Of a stretch of 64,000 nucleotides of DNA, positions 46,188-56,711 are shown piece after piece. The translations under genes were made by a program, and so were the position numbers. Source of the stretch: Butyrivibrio sp. VCB2006 (GTDB taxonomy: Bacteria > Bacillota > Clostridia > Lachnospirales > Lachnospiraceae); contig NZ_ATVX01000018.1 in assembly GCF_000420945.1 (NCBI RefSeq), forward strand, positions 20,703-84,702, in the 5' to 3' direction. Each line of letters starts with the position of its first letter. The stretch's first letter is position 1. Below the pieces are notes generated by a model. The model saw nothing but the letters and a program-made list of their open reading frames with translations, made no database searches and had not been told where the DNA came from.

Positions 46188-48698
46188 ATGAAAATTTTAC
46201 GTGAGATTCTTAGTTACCAAAAAAACAACGGAGCTTATATTCTGCAGGGAGACTGTGCAGATATAAAGCTCCTATTTTTGACCGATGAAATATTGAGAAT
46301 TAGGGCTTCTTTTGACAGGGAGTTTCCTGAGGAATCTTATGTGCTCATGACAACTGCCTGGGAAGACAGGCTGGATGAGTTATTTGCAGGTGAAAGAAAA
46401 AGACTATCACCATTTGAGGCTGAGTTTAGTGATGAGAACGGCATTCTTACCTTTAGCACAGGTAAATTAACTCTTAAGGTAAGAACAAGTCCTGCTGAAT
46501 TTGTATTAGAGGATTCTGAAGGAAATAAGCTTTACAGCACAGAAGGGCTTTATGGCTTTGTACAGGATTCTAATAATCGTAACATTAATTATAGCCGTAT
46601 GAAGGAGGAGGACTGTTTCTACGGCTTTGGTGAAAAGACTGGTGAACTTAATAAAAACAAGTTATTTTTAAGGGAAAGAGCTACGGATTCTTATGCCTAT
46701 GATCCGGTTAAATGCGATACCCTCTATAAGCATGTGCCGTTTTATATAAGGCTTGATAGAGATAACAAGAAAGCAGTGGGACTTTTTTATCATAATTTTT
46801 ATGAGTCTGTATTTAATATGGGCTGTGAGAAGTCTAATTACTTCCCAAGATACAGCTATTTTCAGGCTGATGGTGGGGATATAGATTTATTTATTCTTGG
46901 AGGTTCCAAGATATCTAAGATTATCGACAATTATACGCTTTTGACAGGAAGACCTGCTCTTTTACCAAAGAGAGCTCTGGGATATCAGGGATCCTCTATG
47001 TACTATTCGGAGCTTCCAAGTGGATGCGACGATGCTCTTTTGGACTTTGTTGATACTGTGCAAAAAGAGGGCATTCCAATCGATGGCTTCCATTTATCTT
47101 CAGGATATACAAGTATTGATAACAAAAGGTATGTCTTTACCTGGAACAAGGATAGGTTTAAGAATCCAAAAGAGTTTTTTGAAAAAATGGATGAAGAAGG
47201 CGCACAGGTTGTACCTAATGTTAAACCGGGGATTCTTTTATCTCATCCGAATTTGACCGAATTTCAGGAAAAAGATGTATTTATAAAGGATTCCAATAAT
47301 CCGGACAAACCTGCTGTAGGAAAATGGTGGGGCGGAGATGGCCTGTTCTGGGATTTTACAAATAAAAAGGCAAGAGAAGCATGGAAAGAATACCTGAAAA
47401 AGAATCTTATAGAGTATGGAACTAATTCTATATGGAATGACAACTGTGAATACGACGGTCTGATGGATAAGGATGCCGTAGTTTCTTTTGATGGCAAAAA
47501 AGGAACCCTTGGACAGCTTAAGGCTGTTATGCCTACGCTTATGTGTAAGCTAAGTAATGAAGCTGTTATTGAGAATAATGATAATGCCAGGCCTTATAGT
47601 GTATGCAGATCCGGAAGTTCCGGTATACAGAAATATGCCCAGACCTGGGTTGGAGATAACGTAACAAGCTGGGAGAGCCTTAAGAATAATGTGCCTACCA
47701 TTCTTGGAATGGGACTTTCGGGACAGCCAAATGAGGGGGCTGACATTGGCGGATTTGCAGGGCCTGCTCCTACGGAAGAGCTTTTTGTTAGATGGGTTCA
47801 GCAGGGCATATTCCAGGGAAGATTTTCCATCCATTCAGCTTCTGATGACAATACAGTTACAGAGCCCTGGATGTACAGGAATTCCAAGGAACTAATCAGG
47901 GACCTGATCAGACTTAGGTATAGGTTTATTCCATATCTTTATTCTCTTGAGTATGAGGGAAGCGTTATCGGAGCACCGATTATGAGACCTCTTGTTTATG
48001 AATTCCAGGAGGATGAAGAGGTTTACGACGAAAGCTTCGAGTATATGTTTGGAAAGAGCCTTTTGGTTGCAAATGTTTTGGAAGAAGGAGCGGTAAGTAA
48101 GCGAGTTTATCTTCCTAGTGGTTGTAAATGGTTCGACGTCAATGATAACTACAGAGAATATGAGGGTGGTCAGACTATCATTGTTTCTGTAAGTCTTGGA
48201 ACCATACCAATGTTTGTCAGAGAAGGAGCTATCGTTCCAATAGCTATAAATCAGCCTATGAATCTTTCCAAGGATCATATTACTGACAGAATTGTTATCC
48301 TTGCTCCATCGGAAAAAGAGAGTTCTTTTACCATTTATGATGATGACGGAGAGACTCTTAACTATAAGTGGGGTATCTATAAGAAGACTACTGTTACTAT
48401 GGCCGGAACTGATGTGGTAAATGTATCCTTTGATAAAGACGGTGATTACCATGAGAAGGTGAAAAATACAGTAATTGAGATGATAAAAAGACAGAAAGCA
48501 CCTTTAAATGTAACTGTTGAAGAAAATGGTAGATTGAGCGAAATACCACACTTTTTAAGCGAAAAGAAGTTTTCTGCGGTAGACACAGGTTGGTTTTATG
48601 ATATGACTAAACGAGTAGCCCTGATCAAATACAAGGAGCCTGAGGATAGCTATAAGCTTACGGTTTCTTATGAGCAATTTGATCTTATTGGAATGTGA
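46188..48698 (+). CDS. GH31 alpha-glycosidase
   Basis: An 836-residue GH31 enzyme without signal peptide, so intracellular. The catalytic nucleophile is Asp418 in IWNDNCEYDG and the likely acid/base is Asp490 in VGDNVTSW, followed by GADIGGF. An N-terminal beta-sandwich (residues ~1-230) and C-terminal beta domains flank the barrel. The lack of the WxDMNE form and the insert near residue 360 make alpha-glucosidase versus alpha-xylosidase uncertain. GGGGGAAAAC gives a strong ribosome site. Its neighbours are a HAD phosphatase and a sugar phosphate isomerase, so oligosaccharide catabolism is plausible. Confidence 0.88.
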   Translation: MKILREILSYQKNNGAYILQGDCADIKLLFLTDEILRIRASFDREFPEESYVLMTTAWEDRLDELFAGERKRLSPFEAEFSDENGILTFSTGKLTLKVRTSPAEFVLEDSEGNKLYSTEGLYGFVQDSNNRNINYSRMKEEDCFYGFGEKTGELNKNKLFLRERATDSYAYDPVKCDTLYKHVPFYIRLDRDNKKAVGLFYHNFYESVFNMGCEKSNYFPRYSYFQADGGDIDLFILGGSKISKIIDNYTLLTGRPALLPKRALGYQGSSMYYSELPSGCDDALLDFVDTVQKEGIPIDGFHLSSGYTSIDNKRYVFTWNKDRFKNPKEFFEKMDEEGAQVVPNVKPGILLSHPNLTEFQEKDVFIKDSNNPDKPAVGKWWGGDGLFWDFTNKKAREAWKEYLKKNLIEYGTNSIWNDNCEYDGLMDKDAVVSFDGKKGTLGQLKAVMPTLMCKLSNEAVIENNDNARPYSVCRSGSSGIQKYAQTWVGDNVTSWESLKNNVPTILGMGLSGQPNEGADIGGFAGPAPTEELFVRWVQQGIFQGRFSIHSASDDNTVTEPWMYRNSKELIRDLIRLRYRFIPYLYSLEYEGSVIGAPIMRPLVYEFQEDEEVYDESFEYMFGKSLLVANVLEEGAVSKRVYLPSGCKWFDVNDNYREYEGGQTIIVSVSLGTIPMFVREGAIVPIAINQPMNLSKDHITDRIVILAPSEKESSFTIYDDDGETLNYKWGIYKKTTVTMAGTDVVNVSFDKDGDYHEKVKNTVIEMIKRQKAPLNVTVEENGRLSEIPHFLSEKKFSAVDTGWFYDMTKRVALIKYKEPEDSYKLTVSYEQFDLIGM

Positions 48699-48827
48699 AT
48701 AGAATCTTGAAAATATTACACAAAAGAGGATATTCAATAGATATATTTCTTAGGGCAAATTATAATAATCTAAGAGTAAATCGATAAACCAGTCTGTAAA
48801 AAGACTTATCAGTAATGGAGGGTTGAT

Positions 48828-49469
48828 ATGAAAATCGCACTTATTAATGAGAACAGCCAGGCTGCCAAGAATGAGATGATCTACGGAGCACTCAAGAAGG
48901 TTGCTGACAAGCATGGCTTTGAAGTATTTAACTATGGTATGTATTCTGCCGATGACAAAGCTCAGCTTACATATGTTCAGAATGGTATTCTTGCATGTGT
49001 ACTTCTTAATTCAGGCGCTGTTGATTATGTAATCACAGGTTGCGGAACAGGAGAAGGCGCTATGCTTGCATGCAACAGCTTCCCGGGAGTTATCTGTGGT
49101 CATGTAACTGATCCGCTTGATGCATACACATTTGCTCAGATCAATGATGGTAACGCTATTTCCATGAACTTTGCACTTAAGTCAGGATGGGGCGCTGAGC
49201 TTAACCTTGAGTATACATTTGAGAAGCTTTTCTCAGAGGAATCAGGACAGGGTTATCCAAGAGAGAGAGCAGTTCCTGAGCAGCGCAACAAGAAGATCCT
49301 TGATGAGGTCAAGAAGGTTACTTACAACCAGGATGTTGTAGCAATTCTTAAGGGACTGGACAGAGAACTTGTTAAGGGAGCTCTTTCAGGAGAACATTTC
49401 CTTGAGTACTTCGATGCAAATGCCAAGGATGAGAAGATCAAGGCTTGCGTTCACGAGCTTTTAGCTTAA
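48828..49469 (+). CDS. RpiB/LacA/LacB family sugar-phosphate isomerase, extended
   Basis: A 213-residue member of the RpiB/LacAB family that interconverts phosphorylated aldoses and ketoses. Signature segments are VITGCGTGEGAMLACNSFPGV and ISMNFALKSGWG. Standard RpiB is about 145-150 residues; this one has a C-terminal extension of about 60-70 residues. A strong GGAGGG ribosome site lies seven bases before ATG 48828. It is followed by a terminator. It could be ribose-5-phosphate isomerase B or a pathway-specific isomerase. Confidence 0.85.
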   Translation: MKIALINENSQAAKNEMIYGALKKVADKHGFEVFNYGMYSADDKAQLTYVQNGILACVLLNSGAVDYVITGCGTGEGAMLACNSFPGVICGHVTDPLDAYTFAQINDGNAISMNFALKSGWGAELNLEYTFEKLFSEESGQGYPRERAVPEQRNKKILDEVKKVTYNQDVVAILKGLDRELVKGALSGEHFLEYFDANAKDEKIKACVHELLA

Positions 49470-49488
49470 TAAATATCCGATAAATACG

Positions 49489-49532
49489 AGCAATCTCTTG
49501 CCCTTAGCGGGTTAGAGGTTGCTCTTTTTTTA
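49489..49532 (+). terminator. terminator after the isomerase gene
   Basis: GAGCAATCTCT at 49489-49499 pairs with AGAGGTTGCTC at 49515-49525, with a small internal hairpin, followed by seven T. Confidence 0.88.
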
Positions 49533-49555
49533 TATGGAATTTATAAAAATTTTAT

Positions 49556-49564
49556 GCTATACTA
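49556..49564 (+). promoter_or_regulatory. extended -10 promoter for the TPR gene
   Basis: TGCTATACT at 49556-49564 is an extended -10. No clear -35 is present. Confidence 0.5.
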
Positions 49565-49633
49565 CACGATAGTGTTGAAATGGGAAACTAGCTTTTGATA
49601 CAGATGTATTAGGTTTTATAAGGAGTTAGAACA

Positions 49634-51025
49634 TTGCAGTCAGCTACTAGATACAGAGAAAAGGATAATACTTTTAGTTCGGTTAAAAGGACCAATAATA
49701 AGCGCAGAGTACAGAAAAAGCGCGCTATGAGAATAGATTACAAGAAACTTGCACTTTTTGTGATTGCTACAGTTGTAGCTTTTGTTGCTGTTTACGTTGT
49801 ATACAGTCATTTACCATTTGTTAAGGTAAATAAGGCCATAGCTGCAGGCAACAGATATTCAGAAAAAGCGGAATATGATGCAGCAATCAGCTCATATTCA
49901 GAGGCTATTGAGATTGATTCGGGATCTGTAGCAGCTTATTCAAATATGGCCAGTGCTTACCTTAGTATCGATGATTCAGAATCTGCCAAGAAGGTTTTGT
50001 ATGATGGATGGCAGAACACTGAGAGCCAGGCACTTTTATCCAATTACCTTACAGTAATTATGAATGATGCCGTTAACTCAATTAACAAGGGTGAGGGTAA
50101 CATTGATACTGTACTTAGCGTTGTTAGTGTTCTTGAACAGGATGGAACAAATTCCGATGCTATAGAGCTGTTGGATGCTGCATATACCAGATGCTTTAGT
50201 GTTTATAATGATGATGTTAACGCTCTTTTCAGAAGCGGTGATTCCGGGACGAATTTGGCCAAATATGACCAGATTGTCAGCACACTTACTACAGTGTACA
50301 GCCTGACTCCATCAGAAGATCTTAAGAATCTTATTCTTAAGTATGCTGTCCCTGCATCTGATTCTTTTACCATGAATTATGAAGATGCTGTTACTTATCT
50401 GAAAATACTTGAAAATGTTGAAAACTTAGTGGGAACCAATGATGAGATTTCATCCCTTAAGGCTTGCATCACAAATGCTCAGGAAGTGTATGGCATATTC
50501 TGGGATATTTTTGCTCAGCTTGATGTGGGAAATGTAGACGAACTTAGAGACTTTGTTGTGTCAGATGAGTATGTAAATCTTAGAAATATTTTCCTTAACA
50601 ATGAGGAGACGCCTCAGGAGAACACAACCTACGTATCAATCTGCAGAGATGCTATTATTCTTAACAGAAATGATGGTAACTTTAGCTACAGATTCCTTAA
50701 CTTTGAGGAAAATCCTGAGAACTCAGGTGTGATAACACTTTGGGCCAACTATTTTGAGGATGACGGAGTTCAGAGAAATTCAATTTCTTATGAGCCTCCT
50801 GCAATCAATGGTAATCCTTATCCTCATACCAAATATACAGTAACTTACCTTAAGAGTTATACTAATTCCGGCAGTAACACCAAGGTTGCCAAGATGAATT
50901 ACAGATTATCAACTTCAATTACCGATGAAAGCGGTAAGACTACTGAGACAATCGTTGGTGATTGGGGCGGAACTGATGAGTACGAGATGGATATTAAGAC
51001 CATTGAGTCCAGAATCCGTGCATGA
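49634..51025 (+). CDS. membrane-anchored TPR protein, TTG start
   Basis: A 463-residue protein with a basic N-terminus, one membrane helix at about residues 38-58 (LALFVIATVVAFVAVYVVY), a TPR-like segment (NRYSEKAEYDAAISSYSEAIEID) and a long extracytoplasmic region with no recognised domain. The start is TTG 49634, since AGGAG at 49621-49625 is eight bases upstream; the next ATG (49727) lies just before the helix and has no ribosome site. It could be a cell-surface assembly or scaffold protein. Confidence 0.7.
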   Translation: MQSATRYREKDNTFSSVKRTNNKRRVQKKRAMRIDYKKLALFVIATVVAFVAVYVVYSHLPFVKVNKAIAAGNRYSEKAEYDAAISSYSEAIEIDSGSVAAYSNMASAYLSIDDSESAKKVLYDGWQNTESQALLSNYLTVIMNDAVNSINKGEGNIDTVLSVVSVLEQDGTNSDAIELLDAAYTRCFSVYNDDVNALFRSGDSGTNLAKYDQIVSTLTTVYSLTPSEDLKNLILKYAVPASDSFTMNYEDAVTYLKILENVENLVGTNDEISSLKACITNAQEVYGIFWDIFAQLDVGNVDELRDFVVSDEYVNLRNIFLNNEETPQENTTYVSICRDAIILNRNDGNFSYRFLNFEENPENSGVITLWANYFEDDGVQRNSISYEPPAINGNPYPHTKYTVTYLKSYTNSGSNTKVAKMNYRLSTSITDESGKTTETIVGDWGGTDEYEMDIKTIESRIRA

Positions 51026-51058
51026 TAATTATTTTCAATTAGAAATACTATGATTTAT

Positions 51059-51096
51059 AAAAAGCACTTCTGATACTATATTGGATGTGCTTTTTC
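51059..51096 (+). terminator. terminator after the TPR gene
   Basis: AAAAAGCAC at 51059-51067 pairs with GTGCTTTTT at 51087-51095. Confidence 0.8.
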
Positions 51097-51183
51097 TTTA
51101 TAAAAATCTGATTATACAGGTCTTATTATATGCGATAGAATGGATATAGGTGTTTATAGAATGAGACCTAGTTGGAGACTTAT

Positions 51184-51855
51184 ATGACTTCTGCCAGTGA
51201 ACCCAAATGTATAATAATATCTGCAGGAACTTTTGTACCAATGCAGATTCCTATTAACGACGGCGACTTTGTTATCGCCTGCGATGCAGGCTTTATGTAT
51301 GCTCAGCAGCTTGGCATTTTGCCTGATCTTATTGTAGGAGATTTTGACTCTGCCAGTGAGGCTGATCCTGTGATAATGCGCAGTATCAGCGAAATTGCAG
51401 AGCATGACCCTGACAGGATAATGAAGCTGAATGTCAAAAAAGATGATACAGACACAATGATGGCTGTAAAGGTTGGGCTATCTAAGGGGTATAAAAAGTT
51501 TTATCTCTATGGTGCTCTGGGCGGTAAGCGCATTGATCATTCACTAGCCAATATCCAGACTCTTTTGTTCATCAAACATAATGGAGCTAAAGGATATATC
51601 TTTAGTGAAAACGGAATGCTGATGATTGCCGAGAATGAGACTATTAAGTTCAACCGTGGAAATACAGGATACATTTCAGTTTTTGCATTATCTCAAAAGG
51701 CTGTTGGAGTTACCCTTAAGGGACTTATGTATTCCATAGAAAACAGCGAGCTTACTTACGATTTTCCATTGGGCGTAAGTAATGAGTTTATTATTGATGA
51801 GGAAGCGGAAATAACAGTAGAAGACGGTACGCTGCTTATTTCTTGCGAGTTCTGA
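51184..51855 (+). CDS. thiN: thiamine pyrophosphokinase
   Basis: A 223-residue enzyme that transfers pyrophosphate from ATP to thiamine. It has CDAGFMYAQQLGILPDLIVG, DFDS, the KKDDTDTMMAV segment and GALGGKRIDHSLANI, the catalytic core of the family. GGAG at 51174-51177 supports ATG 51184; an in-frame TTG at 51172 overlaps that site. Salvage of thiamine is implied. Confidence 0.92.
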   Translation: MTSASEPKCIIISAGTFVPMQIPINDGDFVIACDAGFMYAQQLGILPDLIVGDFDSASEADPVIMRSISEIAEHDPDRIMKLNVKKDDTDTMMAVKVGLSKGYKKFYLYGALGGKRIDHSLANIQTLLFIKHNGAKGYIFSENGMLMIAENETIKFNRGNTGYISVFALSQKAVGVTLKGLMYSIENSELTYDFPLGVSNEFIIDEEAEITVEDGTLLISCEF

Positions 51856-51912
51856 CTTTTTGATTATTATAAATGTCTTTAAGACAGTATTTTAATTACA
51901 GGAGTGTAAGTT

Positions 51913-53088
51913 ATGATCTGTTTTTTAGCACGTTTTTTTGTAAAAGATTTTGAGCAGGTTAAGTTGCCAAAAGTAAGACAGGGGTATGGGCTGCTAAGCG
52001 GTTTGACCGGAATCGGATTCAATATTTTTCTATTTTTAACCAAGTTTATGGCCGGAGTTATTAGTGGCTCCATATCTATATTCGGTGATGCTTTTAATAA
52101 CCTATCTGATGCGGCATCATCAATCGTAACCTTCATTGGATTCAAACTGGCGGGAGAGGAAGCTGACGAACAGCATCCCTTCGGTCACGGAAGACTTGAA
52201 TACATTGCAGGCCTTATAGTTTCCCTATTTATCATATTGACAGGCTGCGAAGTGGTCAGAACATCAGTAAATAAAATATTAAAGCCCCAACAGGTTGAAT
52301 TTAATGCAACTATTGCTGTGATACTGATTGTTTCCATATTGATAAAGCTTTTAATGTTCCAGGGAAACCTTCAGGCCGCTCGGAAGATTGATAGTAAAAC
52401 ACTTAAATCTGTTGCCATGGACAGCATTTCTGATGTATTTACCACATCTGTTGTCCTTGCATCCAGTATTTTCGCTCACAAGACAGGTCTTATTGTTGAT
52501 GGATTTTTTGGCGTATTCGTCGGGTTTTTTATCATCAAGACAGGCTATGAAGCTGCAAAAGATACTATCAATCCACTGCTTGGTGAGCCGCCCAGCAAAG
52601 AATTTGTTGATGAAGTTAAATCGACTGTTATGAACCACGAAGGAATTTTGGGAGTTCATGATCTTATGGTTCACAACTATGGCCCCAGCAGGATCATAAT
52701 GTCTCTGCATGTAGAAGTTCCGTCAGATCAGAATATTGTATCTGTCCATGATCTTATCGATGATATTGAAACCGAGCTTCGGCAGAAATACCATTGCAGC
52801 GCAGTTATACATATGGATCCTGTTATTATGGGGGACAAAGAGACGGAAACTTATAAGAGCAAGACAAGGAAGCTTTTGGAAGACCTTAGTCCGGAGCTTA
52901 CATTCCATGATTTCAGGCTTATTCATCACAAAAATGGGGAAAAGAGAATCTCTTTTGATGTACAGGTTCCATACAAGTACAATCTTAAGGATGAGAAGAT
53001 AATTGATTACCTTACCGAGCATTTACAGGAAGGTGAGGAGAACATTACCCTGGACATAGATATTGACAAGATGACCAAGGACGAATAA
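51913..53088 (+). CDS. cation diffusion facilitator (Zn/Mn/Fe efflux)
   Basis: A 391-residue CDF transporter that exports divalent metal by proton exchange. The metal-site motifs are GDAFNNLSDAASS in TM2 and QHPFGHGRLEYIAGL, with six membrane helices and a cytoplasmic C-terminal domain (GVHDLMVHNYGP). The C-terminal part is longer than in FieF/ZitB. The metal cannot be assigned. GGAG at 51901-51904 precedes ATG 51913. Confidence 0.9.
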   Translation: MICFLARFFVKDFEQVKLPKVRQGYGLLSGLTGIGFNIFLFLTKFMAGVISGSISIFGDAFNNLSDAASSIVTFIGFKLAGEEADEQHPFGHGRLEYIAGLIVSLFIILTGCEVVRTSVNKILKPQQVEFNATIAVILIVSILIKLLMFQGNLQAARKIDSKTLKSVAMDSISDVFTTSVVLASSIFAHKTGLIVDGFFGVFVGFFIIKTGYEAAKDTINPLLGEPPSKEFVDEVKSTVMNHEGILGVHDLMVHNYGPSRIIMSLHVEVPSDQNIVSVHDLIDDIETELRQKYHCSAVIHMDPVIMGDKETETYKSKTRKLLEDLSPELTFHDFRLIHHKNGEKRISFDVQVPYKYNLKDEKIIDYLTEHLQEGEENITLDIDIDKMTKDE

Positions 53089-53105
53089 AACAGGGAGGAT
53101 GAAAA

Positions 53106-54893
53106 ATGTTGTTTGTGGGGAAGCTTAAGGAAGGCTTTAAGGATGTTGTTAAGGAGCATAAGTTTTCGATAGTTCTTTTTCTAATAGGGACTATTGTCAT
53201 GGCTATTTCTTATGGCGGTTTTTATGATTCAAATGCTACTACCAGAAGCCAATTTAAAATACTTATGGAGGATGTTTGCACATGTGCCTATTGGATAATG
53301 TTTGGTCTATCCGCGGGCGCACTTTTGTGCGAAACGATTCATCAATATCTGAAGCAGGAAAAAAAGTCATATAATCCCAAGAATTCTAAGAGTATTTTAC
53401 TATACTCACTTCTTATGGTGACTTCACTCATAGTCACAGTTCAATATTTGATTGTAGAAATAATGGATGTAATAGATTTCAAGAAGCTTCCGTACACTGA
53501 AGGCTCATACACCGAGATTTCAGATAATTTTATGCTGCTTTTTATGGCGGCCTATTACGGATTATCAGTTTTCTTTTTCTACAAAAGATCTAAAGATACC
53601 TTTGAAAAATATGCATCAAAGGCCTTTTGCGGACTGATGAAGGCTGAACTTGTATATGGCATTATCGCCGTTGGCACATTGATGATTCTTTTTGCTTTTG
53701 ATTCACTTATTTATGATCTTGATAAATTTGATGTGATTATCAGATGGCAGATGATTTTGCTTGGCCTTGTTCAGTATCCATGTGTTTTGATGGGGCTTAG
53801 AAAGAGCGACAAAGACATATCTAAATTTGAAAAGAGCGTTCTGGCATATGTGTTTACAGCTCTTTTGGCTATTGCCTTTGGAATCATTTATGTCTATATT
53901 CTCAAGATTGTTATCAGATGGACCTTCCCTTCAAATCAGGTATTCAGCATCCTGACATGGCTGTTTGTATTTGGCTTTGCAATATGGACCATGGCTCAGG
54001 GCTGCGAAGAAGAGAAGTTTGTAAGAGCCTACAGGCTGATGCCACTTTTCTTTATACCATTTATCATTCTGCAGATTATGTGCCTTGCAATGAGAGTTTC
54101 AGAGTATGGCTTTACTCCAAGCAGATACTATGGAATGGCACTTATTATTTTTGAAATTATTTATTTTGCTATTTACATATACAAGCTTAGAAGCAACAAA
54201 GACATTATGGCATATGTGGTTCTTGTGGCTATAGCCGGAGTTTTCTTTATGCTCATATGTCCCGGAACGAATGTAAGCAGCACTATCACTAGATCTCAGA
54301 AAGCCAAAATTGAAAAATTTCTCAGGGAAGGCGATAGTTTACCAAGTGATGAGAGAGCAAAGGCATATGAAGCTTATAATGAGATATATTTTGACGGTGG
54401 TCTTGTTGGTGAGAAGTACATTGATAAGAACCTGAGCGATGAGCAGATTGAGCTTATGAAGAAGGCTAATGCCATAGATGAGAAACATACTGATTATGCC
54501 AAGGTTGAAAGAAAAGTATACCACTTTGATGTTACATCCTATAGTGATCTGAGGTATGTTCAGTGTGCCTACGAGATAGAAGATGAGGATGAAGAAAACG
54601 CTGAAAACACTGTTAGTAAGGAGCCGGAATATCTGGACCTTTCAAAGCTTGAAGTTTCGGACTTTGAAGATGGTTACACTATAGGAATTGTTGATTTAAG
54701 CAAACTAGCCAAACTGGTTATCAGTAATGAAGAAAATGATGTAGATGGCGATGCTAAGAAAGCAGTTCTTGAAAACAAACTTCCTATGTCTGATTTTGGC
54801 TTTCTTCAGATAACATATTTCAAAGTCAGATATGATTCGGATAATTCTGACAACGTGGAGTACCTTTATTTTGAAGGATATGTGTACCAATAA
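53106..54893 (+). CDS. DUF4153 membrane protein
   Basis: A 595-residue protein with about 10 membrane helices in residues 20-395. The segment RLMPLFFIPFIILQIMCLAM then EYGFTPSRYYG is typical of DUF4153, a family of unknown function. The last ~200 residues are soluble and acidic and are probably on the outer side. The ribosome site GGGAGGATG precedes ATG 53106, 17 bases after the CDF gene, so the two are probably cotranscribed. Confidence 0.75.
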   Translation: MLFVGKLKEGFKDVVKEHKFSIVLFLIGTIVMAISYGGFYDSNATTRSQFKILMEDVCTCAYWIMFGLSAGALLCETIHQYLKQEKKSYNPKNSKSILLYSLLMVTSLIVTVQYLIVEIMDVIDFKKLPYTEGSYTEISDNFMLLFMAAYYGLSVFFFYKRSKDTFEKYASKAFCGLMKAELVYGIIAVGTLMILFAFDSLIYDLDKFDVIIRWQMILLGLVQYPCVLMGLRKSDKDISKFEKSVLAYVFTALLAIAFGIIYVYILKIVIRWTFPSNQVFSILTWLFVFGFAIWTMAQGCEEEKFVRAYRLMPLFFIPFIILQIMCLAMRVSEYGFTPSRYYGMALIIFEIIYFAIYIYKLRSNKDIMAYVVLVAIAGVFFMLICPGTNVSSTITRSQKAKIEKFLREGDSLPSDERAKAYEAYNEIYFDGGLVGEKYIDKNLSDEQIELMKKANAIDEKHTDYAKVERKVYHFDVTSYSDLRYVQCAYEIEDEDEENAENTVSKEPEYLDLSKLEVSDFEDGYTIGIVDLSKLAKLVISNEENDVDGDAKKAVLENKLPMSDFGFLQITYFKVRYDSDNSDNVEYLYFEGYVYQ

Positions 54894-54916
54894 TAAATTA
54901 ACTTTTTGTTAAATGC

Positions 54917-54946
54917 TTGTCATACTAAGGCTAGTTGCGCTATACT
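54917..54946 (+). promoter_or_regulatory. gpmI promoter
   Basis: TTGTCA at 54917-54922, an 18-base spacer and TATACT at 54941-54946. Confidence 0.65.
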
Positions 54947-55031
54947 ATGCAGGGATGAAAACATCTATTTTACAAATGTTAATGGTGCATGGAAAGCTTT
55001 TTTCCTTGCAGAGAAAATGGAGGATATATAA

Positions 55032-56579
55032 ATGAGAGGTTCTAAACCTACAGTTCTTTTGATTCTTGACGGATACGGACTTAATGATAACCCAGAGGGA
55101 AATGCTATTGCTATGGCTAAGACTCCTGTAATGGATGGTCTTATGAAGGATTATCCTTTTGTTAAAGGCTATGCTTCAGGTCTTGCAGTTGGACTTCCTG
55201 ACGGACAGATGGGTAACTCAGAGGTTGGTCACATGAATATGGGTGCCGGCCGTATCGTATATCAGGAGCTTACAAGAATTACCAAGTCTATCGAAGATGG
55301 CGACTTCTTCACAAACGAGGGCCTTATGGCTGCTATTAACAACTGTAAGGAGAAAGGTTCAGCTCTTCATTTATATGGTCTTGTATCAGACGGTGGTGTA
55401 CACAGCCATATTACACATATTTACGGACTTTTAGAGCTTGCCAAGAAGAATGGCCTTGATAAGGTATTTGTTCACTGCTTCCTTGATGGAAGAGATACTC
55501 CTCCTGAGAGCGGAATTGACTTCGTTGCGCAGCTTGAGGACAAGATGAAGGAGCTTGGCGTTGGTGCTATTGCTTCTATTTCCGGACGTTACTATGCTAT
55601 GGACAGAGATAACAACTATGATCGTGTTGAGATTGCTTACAACGCACTTACAAAGGGCGAGGGCAACAAGGCTGATTCAGCCCACGAGTGCATGGTTCAG
55701 TCATACAAGGATGGCAAGACAGATGAGTTTGTTATCCCTACAGTTATCATGAAGAACGGTGCTCCTGTTGCTACAATCAAGGATGGAGATTCAATCATTT
55801 TCTATAACTTCCGTCCTGACAGAGCTAGAGAGATCACACACTGCTTCTGCGATGATGAGTTTGATAAGTTTAACAGAGGCGCAAGACTCGATGTAACTTA
55901 CGTTTGCTTCACTGATTATGATCCACTTATTCCTAACAAGGAAGTTGCTTTCAAGAAGGTTCTTCTTACAAATACCTTTGGCGAGTGGCTTGCTGCTAAG
56001 GGAATGAAGCAGGCTCGTATTGCTGAGACAGAGAAGTATGCGCATGTAACATTCTTCTTTAACGGCGGCGTTGAGCAGCCTAACGAGGGTGAGGACAGAG
56101 TCCTGGTTAACAGCCCTAAGGATGTAGCAACATACGACCTTAAGCCTCAGATGAGCGCTCCGGAAGTTTGCGAGAAGATTGTTAATGCAATCAACTCACA
56201 GAAGTATGATGTTGTTATAGCTAACTTTGCTAACCCTGATATGGTTGGACACACAGGTGTTATCCCTGCAGCTGTTCAGGCTATCGAAGTTGTTGACGAG
56301 TGCGTTGGCAAGGTTGTTGATGCAGTTAAGGCTCAGAACGGAACAATGTTCATCTGCGCAGACCACGGTAACGCAGATATGATGATTGATTATGAGACAG
56401 GTGAGCCATGGACAGCTCATACAACAAATCCTGTTCCATTTATCCTTGTAAACTATGATCCTGCTTATACACTTAAAGAGGACGGCTGCCTTGCAGACAT
56501 CATTCCTACACTTATCGAGTGCATGGGCGAGGAGCAGCCTAAGGAGATGACAGGTAAGTCACTGCTCATCAAGAAATAA
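55032..56579 (+). CDS. gpmI: phosphoglycerate mutase, 2,3-bisphosphoglycerate-independent
   Basis: A 515-residue Mn-dependent glycolytic mutase of the alkaline phosphatase superfamily. Asp13 (LILDGYGLN) and the phosphorylated Ser63 (GNSEVGHMN) are present. DGRDTPP, GRYYAMDRDNN and ADHGNADMM complete the active site. GGAGGATATATA precedes ATG 55032. Codon bias indicates strong expression. Confidence 0.97.
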   Translation: MRGSKPTVLLILDGYGLNDNPEGNAIAMAKTPVMDGLMKDYPFVKGYASGLAVGLPDGQMGNSEVGHMNMGAGRIVYQELTRITKSIEDGDFFTNEGLMAAINNCKEKGSALHLYGLVSDGGVHSHITHIYGLLELAKKNGLDKVFVHCFLDGRDTPPESGIDFVAQLEDKMKELGVGAIASISGRYYAMDRDNNYDRVEIAYNALTKGEGNKADSAHECMVQSYKDGKTDEFVIPTVIMKNGAPVATIKDGDSIIFYNFRPDRAREITHCFCDDEFDKFNRGARLDVTYVCFTDYDPLIPNKEVAFKKVLLTNTFGEWLAAKGMKQARIAETEKYAHVTFFFNGGVEQPNEGEDRVLVNSPKDVATYDLKPQMSAPEVCEKIVNAINSQKYDVVIANFANPDMVGHTGVIPAAVQAIEVVDECVGKVVDAVKAQNGTMFICADHGNADMMIDYETGEPWTAHTTNPVPFILVNYDPAYTLKEDGCLADIIPTLIECMGEEQPKEMTGKSLLIKK

Positions 56580-56614
56580 TTATCGCGGGAAGAACTGTAT
56601 CTAAGAGCTTATAA

Positions 56615-56643
56615 TTGACGATACTACGCAAATGTGGTATAGT
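56615..56643 (+). promoter_or_regulatory. strong promoter for secG
   Basis: TTGACG at 56615-56620, a 17-base spacer and TATAGT at 56638-56643 with TGG directly before it (extended -10). Confidence 0.85.
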
Positions 56644-56711
56644 ATTATTTGCTTGTGATTTAATAAAAATTTAATCTTAATGCGATATATTGACTTTGGG
56701 AGGTTATTTAA